Shown one piece after another: positions 56,355-64,000 of a DNA stretch of 64,000 nucleotides (position 1 is the stretch's first letter; each line of letters begins with the position of its first letter). Origin of the DNA: Daucus carota subsp. sativus (lineage: Eukaryota; Streptophyta; Magnoliopsida; Apiales; Apiaceae); assembly GCF_001625215.2 (NCBI RefSeq), contig NC_030386.2, positions 22,910,545-22,974,544 on the forward strand, in the 5' to 3' direction. The notes beneath the pieces were generated by a model, which was not told the origin of the DNA, ran no database searches, and was given only the letters and a program-made list of their open reading frames with translations. The translations under genes and the position numbers were made by a program.

Positions 56355-59300
56355 CTATTGCTCGGCCATAGCTGTTATCTTTTCATCAAGCAATGGTGTA
56401 GTGTTTAACCTATCATTTGTGATGTCGGTATGCTCGCTATCTTCATCAAATCTGTCCACGCTCTCAAGGAAGATCCCTGTTTGCAAAAGATCGTGAGAGT
56501 TCACCACTTGAATTGGAGGTTGTCGATAAAGGAATCTCAACAAAATAAAAATGCATATGTTCAATAGCAAAGAAAGTTTGCATGCTTATCACATTTTTCC
56601 TAACTTAGACTTTATCCTCCACGTCATTACAAGTCATGTTTGGTTTGGTTTTTTCGTGGGGCAGGAAAGCTATTGTCTAATTAATCATCTGTACAAAGGA
56701 CCAATAAGTTGTGTGACCACTAGCTTCCTTATTTTGAGATTGTTCACACGCTGGGGGGAGAGAACAACATGATCACTTTCCTTATTCTACTACAGTTTCG
56801 TACATATAGCATACGGAAACTCATTATAAAGATATATGAGAAATCACAGAATAATTATGTCTTTACCTATGAACCATATCGCAGATGCCAGAAAGAAAAT
56901 AGATGTTAAGATCAGAGCAGTTTTTCTCCAGTCCTTGAGTCGATCCTGCAGTGTGTCCAAAATCAAGGTGTACTACTTTCTTGAGAGGTGAACAAGGAGA
57001 CTAACATATAAATATGTCCTTGGAGAATAAAAGCGGTATACAAATCTGAATATCCATTCGTTGATTACCAATAAAACACCGATAAGATGCAATTAAACAA
57101 TTTTAGTTTCTTTAAGTTCTTTCATACACAAGTGAGCAAAAGTTAAAGGAAAAAACACCATAAATCAACTATTACAGCAATGTCAAAGTGGACAAACCTG
57201 CACTACACCTACAAGTGGAGAAGAAGGAACATCACCAAATATGTGAATTGAAACGGTAGCCATAGCCATAGATAATGGTCTTACACTTGGTTTAACACAA
57301 TGAAGACATACAAAATTTACAGGGCCCTGCAGTTAAAATAAAAATGTGAACATGAGTCGCATACACACGTAATTTACTAGCAAGTTAACAACAGATGATA
57401 TTACTTAATACGACATTTAAAATAAATCACAAAAAGTCTGAAAACCAAGGCAGAAAACTAACTTTCCTCAATAAACAACTAGTAAAAGTATGCACTAGCT
57501 CCAAACGCAAGGTCATAGGGATTACTGATTAGACACACAACCATCACAAAGATTACTATCCATTCATAGATATATACCTGAGTGGCAAAAACTAGCAGTT
57601 CTCCTATCGCAAAAAGAACAAGAAAGCCATAAACGTTCTTCAAACAAAAGGCGAGAAAGCAAAATATTGCCCCAAATAATGTTGCCATTGAGAGAAGCTG
57701 CAAGAGAAAAAACAGCTTAATAATATTAAACGTAGCTTCCCGAGCACTAGATTATATAATATTGAACTACAATCTCAGGGAAATAAGAAGGGATCTAGCA
57801 GAAATTTTAATTTGGATTTCTCACAGCTATCCAACCAAGACTTTCAATGTTTGAATCGAAGGTTCATAGTGTAAGACTTCTCTAATTTTATTAATTGTTA
57901 GACAATACAAGTGAGAAATGCAAAGTAGGCTTATAAATGTAAGGGAAGCTTCTACCTTAAAAGCATTGGAAATAGTAGCAGTCATTAGATCCAGAATAAA
58001 GCCTCCAGCTAGTGTTCCTACTATACCACAAACAATTGTGATGCCTCCAAATATTGTATCAGCATCTTTCTGAAAAGAATCAAGTTCATGTAAGTGCAAA
58101 GGTGAATTGCTTTCATCTAGCTTTTATTAGCACTATAAGCTTTTCAAGCACAAAGGAACAAGTAGGAGATTAAGTAATAAAGATAATAAGCAAATACTAG
58201 AGAAATATGAACTTTTCTGTTGATATTTGACAATCTTGTGCATTGTTATTTGTTAGAATACTTTCTTTTTTCAATCACCATATTATATTATTTGTAGGAA
58301 ACTCACCATATGATAGATGTTATAACCAGCCTTGGGTCCCCAATATGTGTATGCACCAATAACAAAATTGTATGCTATGTAACCTACAGAAATTTTACAA
58401 TATAAAGAACAGAAAATCAGTACGAGATGGCAAATTGAGTACAAACATCCACTCCCACTACAAAAGATGAGAAATTGTTCAGAAACATGATGTTACAAGA
58501 TGAAGGGATATACCTAGAACATTCACAACATAGACCTTATCAAGCAAAAGCACTTTCATGTCTCTCGAAAACCTTGGCAAAGTATTCACACCAAAGCATT
58601 TGGAACTGCGAGAAAAATATCACCATTAATCAAAAATACTATTCTTGCAAATAACAGAAACAGAATAACACACCAGAGTTCTAGATTTCAAGACAAAATC
58701 GTCCAGCTCAAGAAACAGAAGCTGGGAATGAATAGACGTATACAGAAATCAGCAACAATGTGCACTTCTCACCTTGTAGGTCTTCTTAAGCTTTGATCAT
58801 CTAAATTATCCTTTACAGACGATAAGCCATCTGAAACACCTGATTTCATGCCATATATTATCCATAACATTAAAATAACTTACGAATACAGAGAATGCGA
58901 TGATAGTAAAATGGATGACAATGATGTTTATATTAACGACCAAGGATAAAAGAAACTTATCTACTTCTAAGCCTAGGATACACTAACTCTTAATCAAATT
59001 CACATCACGCACTTAAAAATTGAGACACTATGCCAAACATTCGGTGGATAGTATAGTTCTCAATAAAATTGGTCAAGATAAATGATCATAGTAAAAAGTG
59101 GATTTGCTTTGGCCACATAATATAAGTCTGTTTCTAGTTCAGATATTCTCCAAAACATCTTCATCCATTCTTGTCTGGGTTCCATTGTCATACCAAGCAC
59201 CTTGGGCATAAATATCAGACCAAGAACAATCCAAACAGATCTTCCCTTACATATACTTCTGACAAGGTACCACTTATTATGATTCACTTTTAATAATACA

Positions 59301-62300
59301 ACACTTTTGTATCACATTTGGTGGTTCAAACATGATGTCAAACATGGATTGAGCACTTTTTCTTCGGCCTCAAGTTCCACGTGATGAATAAATTGTCTAA
59401 TATAGAACCTAACTTGATGTTGATAGAAGATTACAACAGTTTTAGCCGACATCTTTTCTTATGACATTTCAAGGTGATTAGTCTATAAAGATTTTTCACA
59501 TTTATAGACACGGCCAACTTCTGCAATCAACATAACTAAAATTCTTTCAATTGATTAATACAATGTCCATGCGGCATTCATCTATGAAACAATGAAAGCA
59601 AAAGGCTTGCATTCTGTTACCAAAACTTGATATACATGGTATAACACATCACACCCACAGTAATTTTTAAAATCTTCTATATTATTCAATAAATAACAAG
59701 ATGGAGCCATTAAGCTAAAACTTATACTATACTTCAGTCAGAGACTTACATGCAGTCGCTTCAACCTCTGTAGATTTCAGCGCTTTTCTCGATTCACAAG
59801 TAAAACCTGTGGCCACAAAAGGTTAATACCTAGGAACTCAGAAACAGGACCCGCAGAGAACTATACCCAACTACACATACCTTTCATCTTTATTGGTTTC
59901 ATCACAAAACCTAAAACAGCGAATGGAAGCATTAAAATTGCCTCCCCCCAGAATGCCCAATGCCAGGTCAAATGATGGCCCACCTATTCGGAAAAACTGA
60001 AATATTCATATAATTTTCCTGCTGATTATAGTTATTACTGTTTGAATCTGCTAAAATTGATATTAAAGGCAGCAACATAAAAGATACAAGCCATATAGAA
60101 AAACTGAGAAGAGGATGAAGAAAAAAGAAACAAAATACTTCATATTCACCAACAAAGAAAATTTACTTACCAACCCTCCATACACATATCCAAGTGCCAC
60201 TCCAGATGGTATACACATGTAGAATATTCCCAACCACGCTGTTTTCTGTTATAGAAAAGAGAGGACATTGTATTATAAATTTGTAATAACCAAATATGCC
60301 TACTTGCCAGAGCTACTAATGAAACAACTATTTCTGCATGATCCCATACAGTTCTCGCCTTGAGAACTCAAAGTACACAAACCCAAACTACACGCAAATT
60401 GTTTTGGTTCCACTATTGCTATATCACCTATCATGGACTTCGTCATTACAACAGCTATCAAAAATCAGATATATAATGAACACAAACCTGAGACACTGGG
60501 GCATTATCATCAATATAAGGAGCTGCAAGACTAATGAAAGAGGCCTCGCCAACACCAACTAGCCTGATTCAATAATGTCTTTATTAAAGCCCTCTGATAA
60601 AGGAATGTGTTAATGCAACAAAAAAAAAAAGAATCTTACATGCGGCACACTGCAATGGACCAGAAATTAGTAGAAAAACCACATCCAGCAGTAGCAATTG
60701 TCCAGAATGTCAACCCAACTCCAATAAGCCTAAATGGGTTGACCCTGCACAATATATAGTATAAGCAACATCAAGTAGGGCCTTGAACAGTTCAACAGCA
60801 GACGTAATCACGTATAGCATAGCCAAAAAATCTATAAGACATCCTTCCAAACAACTGGAAAATAGTACTATTTAATATCTGGAAGGGTGCAGAGATGATT
60901 TTCCAAAAAGCAAAGGATATTGAGTACTATTCAGTGCGCCTCCAGTAAACAAGTCTTTTTTTTCCAAGCCGGCCATCCAAAGGTACACGTCAATATACCT
61001 AAAACAGTTCAACAGCCTATGTACTACATAGCTAAAAAAATCCATGAGATATCCTTCCAAAAAACAGAAAATAGAACTATCAAATTAGAATCTGAATAGG
61101 TGCAATGATGATTATCTTCCGGATATAGCACACTATTCAGTTTGGCTCATGAAACAAATCTTTACTTCCAAGCCCGCAGTTCATGTAATGCCAAGTCAAA
61201 AGTGCTTTTGGCAACTGACAAATAATTGACTAAAGATATATCTAATCTGGTTCAAGTAATTACATATTTATTGCTAACTAAGAACAACTAAAGAAGAAAG
61301 CTGTAATATATTCAAAATAAGGAGATCTCAAAACTTTTTGGTGAACTTGTAGACTCGTATGAGACTTAAAAAGATTAAAAAGAGTTATAAGTAGTGTGGT
61401 CTGATGACTTCATTGCAAACATCCTACTGCAGATTTAAGTAACAGAGTTGACTAAATTTTACAAGAGAAAATATATCTTATGCATAGTGTTTGAAATTAT
61501 ACATGGAAGATCAGATCATGACCTGTGTGCTAAGGATGCAAAAATAGGAGATGCCACTAGAAGTCCAACCATGAACGCAGAAGATATAACACCATCCTCA
61601 AAATTTGTCAAGTCAAAATCACCTCTGCACATCATATGGTTATTCAATAAAATAAAAGCGATTCAACAACAAATGCATAGTGTAACAAATGTATATCTCA
61701 TGCACATATATTTTTTGCGTAGGACTGAGAGGTTGAAATAAAAACATATACGCTGGACAACAAAATATGATTTTTGTTTACTACTGGGTTTCACCTTTAA
61801 CCATAAAACACAAGCAATTTGATATAATAATCACTAATTTAAAGCTTTCTTTAACATCATGTTAATGTATTACATTGGCCTCTTACTATGATTAATTTTC
61901 GAAGCACATATGGCAACAAGCATAAAAACATCAAATCAAATAGTTGGTCTTAAGAATGACTTACTGAATTCCACTACCAGATGAACAAGTACCACTTTTC
62001 GTGCAAGTTCTTCTATTCCCATTCACTCCATTGCTGGCTATTGCTCCCCGATCCACGTAATTTATCAAGTTAATCACACAAAATATTAACAGTAACCTGA
62101 AAACATAGCAAGCGCAAACAATAAAAACATATTTAATCCTCACTAAATGTATAAAATTTGCAACTGCTTAAACCAGTAGCCAATTACAATTGTTCAGAGC
62201 ACACATTGGCCAATTCTTCAAGAACAGAAATTAATAAAACGAAAAAGAAAAGCCTGGTTTACTGTAGTCTACCCTTTTCCACTACTTTCACATCCAAAGA

Positions 62301-62628
62301 ACAAGAATGTCATCAAGTACAAAACCTTTTCTTGTAAAAAAACAGTCAAGTATTATTCCTCTAAAATCTAAAAAACCCAATTTGTAAATGAGTAGAGTTT
62401 TCACCTTTTTGATGACCCAGATGAAAAAGAACACATAAAACATATCAAAAATTAAAATTTTCCACAAAAATCAAGAAAGAAAAGACAATACCTTTTTGGG
62501 GTAAACCAAGAAGCATCTGAAGATGAGAGCAAAATTGAAGCTTTCCCCGTGTCTGTATCAACAGGCACAACTGCAGAGTCCTTGGCCTCCTCATTTTCTT
62601 GTCTTGCTTTTGGAACTTCTTCTCCCAT
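56355..62628 (-). CDS. Spinster-like major facilitator transporter (probable sphingolipid transporter)
   Basis: Sixteen exons on the minus strand: 62628-62492, 62096-61965, 61624-61523, 60744-60640, 60563-60488, 60245-60171, 59983-59881, 59806-59750, 58839-58773, 58605-58514, 58383-58307, 58069-57956, 57697-57578, 57326-57198, 56945-56867 and 56476-56355. All join in frame to 528 aa. The plant Spinster signature NYVDRGAIASNGVNG is present in exon 2. Many hydrophobic segments follow, including VISSAFMVGLLVASPIFASL, LVGVGEASFISLAAPYIDD and IVCGIVGTLAGGFILDL. They fit a 12-helix MFS fold with a hydrophilic central loop (exons 7-9) and short polar ends. Animal Spinster proteins export sphingosine-1-phosphate or lysolipids; the plant substrate is not established from sequence. 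The three smallest exons (57-75 bp) are supported by phase continuity only. Confidence 0.92.
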
Positions 62629-63237
62629 TTATTCACAAAAATATATACTTTCTGAATATATGTATCTACAAGTACAGTGTGATAAAGAATGGAATATAAA
62701 GGATGGGATTCACATGCGATATTGTTAGTAGTAGTAATCCAGTTGTAAAATGTAGTGATTCAGAAAGCTTTATATAAATCGTGGGTTAATTGTGCAGTGT
62801 CAGAGTTTGAGAAAATATCATTAGTCCAGTGCTTCAACACGATGTCAGATTTGTGGGATATTGTATGTCATCTTAATTTTAAAATTGCTCAAAAGATGTT
62901 TAAGGGAATTTAAATTGGATAAAAATTAAAATTTATGTTATATCAATAATTTCTACGTTTTTTATTATATTTATACTTGTATGTAATGATAATAGTAAAA
63001 GGATACCTCATCCAATATGGATGGGAAAAGGTAAAAAGTTACCAATTTTAGGGGACTTTTGTTCATATGCAGAATGGAATGACAAAGTTCATGCCCCTGT
63101 TTTCACCGAGCAGAAGCTGCTTGCAGGTTTTGTTTTATTTTTCAAAAAATAAGTCCAGATCTCATATATTTTGAAAGTAATGTTCTGAATAACAGACATT
63201 AAAAAAGTCTCCAAATATTCATCAGTGGCTAATATGA

Positions 63238-63442
63238 AAACGCTAGATCGTGTAATGTTTTTGCTGTTTTAACCCAGCAAAACGCTACACCATGCAGCAT
63301 TCTATTAGGCTTAACCTAATTAAACGCTACACTATCTACTATCTAGTGTTCTGTTGGGATAGGAATCATAGGATAACCTAACGGAACACCAGACGATATA
63401 GCGTTTTTGATAAATAATCAAACGTTACACGATGTAACGTTA
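63238..63442. repeat. Cluster of AACGCTACA-type inverted and direct repeats
   Basis: Variants occur at about 63238 (AAAACGCTAGATCGTGTAA), 63279 (AAACGCTACACCATG), 63323 (AAACGCTACACTAT), 63399 (TATAGCGTTTTTGA) and 63420. The last is a near-perfect hairpin, AACGTTACA-CGA-TGTAACGTT. The interspersed 'gttctgttgggatagg' and 'cctaacggaacacc' are also complementary. Confidence 0.7.
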
Positions 63443-63711
63443 CAAAATGATATTTGGGGAGGGCATTTTTTCGGTTTTTAGCGCATTAATGATGGATATA
63501 TTGATAGTTGGGGCCAACACCCTTATTTTGTCGTGTTCATGTAAATAAGTAGAAGCACTTTCTCCCTTTTTTTTTTGTCGCGTTTATATAAATAAGTAGA
63601 AGCACTTTTAATAAGTTGAGGATGCTAACTTCTCTCTCAGAGCTTATACTTCTTTTCCAAATACTTTATTAACTTTTTTACTTCTAACTTTTAATTAACT
63701 TATTTATTTTA

Positions 63712-63940
63712 GGTGACTGTTTGGGTAAGTTTAAAATAAGTGCTTATAGCTTAAAGTTAAGAAATAAAGCAGAAGTTATAAGCAAGTTTAGACTTATAAG
63801 TGATTAAAGTGTTTGGAAAAGAAGTAAAAGTCATGAACAAAAGTTAGCATTCTCAACTTTTTTAAGTTTTTTTTTTACTTTTTACACAAATGGTACTAAC
63901 TTATAAACTCGGCTTATAGGTGGTGTCCAAACACCCCCAA
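63712..63940. mobile_element. Foldback MITE-like element
   Basis: Left GACTGTTTGGGTAAGTTTAAA and right 'ggcttataggtggtgtccaaacaccc' are imperfect complements, and the interior repeats CTTATAA words. The class and target duplication are not resolved. Confidence 0.45.
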
Positions 63941-64000
63941 ATAAGAATTCATTTTATTTTTTTTTAAGTTTGCTCAAACAACTCCCGTATATTATCAGCG

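Larger units (their letters stand above)
62629..64000. other. Intergenic; palindromic cluster and foldback element
   Basis: The first ~250 bp should hold the Spinster-like promoter and leader. 63238-63442 contains repeated AACGCTACA/TAGCGTTT-type words. 63712-63940 is a foldback element. No gene is seen to the window end. Confidence 0.5.

Overview
The window is nuclear DNA of a flowering plant, almost certainly a eudicot. Genes have many GT-AG introns, intergenic DNA is very AT-rich, and small transposons of plant type are dense. Protein families such as plant GTE bromodomain factors, PELPK proline-rich proteins, BAHD acyltransferases and FAR1 relics fit this. An asterid, perhaps Apiaceae, is only a guess. 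Gene models were built by hand from splice signals, reading-frame continuity and recalled family conservation; no alignment or transcript data were available.

Layout. Bases 1-2414 hold an LTR-like end followed by ~0.9 kb imperfect tandem repeats with Helitron-type hairpins. A GTE bromodomain/NET gene lies on + (3510-5272). It converges with a large 8-exon DNA polymerase V/MYBBP1A-like nucleolar gene on - (7025-15776). After a MITE-rich gap comes a 4-exon CorA-like Mg2+ transporter on - (17906-20205). From about 21.8 to 51 kb the window is accessory in character. It holds a BAHD acyltransferase fragment and an intact BAHD gene (+), an 8-cysteine secreted peptide (-), and five small secreted proline-rich genes all on - (22.6, 29.6-34.0, 40.7, 45.6 and 50.4 kb). 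It also holds a FAR1-derived pseudogene, Helitrons, hAT-like elements and MITEs. The right end returns to conserved multi-exon genes: a 9-exon beta-carbonic anhydrase (-, 51585-55053) and a 16-exon Spinster-type MFS transporter (-, 56355-62628).

The most striking structure is at 29.6-34.0 kb. A 4.1 kb LTR element with no recognisable gag/pol, full of internal tandem arrays, sits inside one of the proline-rich genes. Its two 164 bp LTRs are identical as read, and a TCACC target duplication flanks it. The insertion is therefore recent, and an intact paralogue survives 7 kb away at 40.7 kb.

The genes do not form a pathway. The conserved ones are unrelated housekeeping functions: chromatin reading, ribosome biogenesis, Mg2+ transport, CO2/bicarbonate interconversion and lipid export. 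The middle block is a local expansion of secreted wall-type proline-rich proteins disturbed by transposons. No CRISPR, operon, tRNA or rRNA gene was seen, and no convincingly new biological system.
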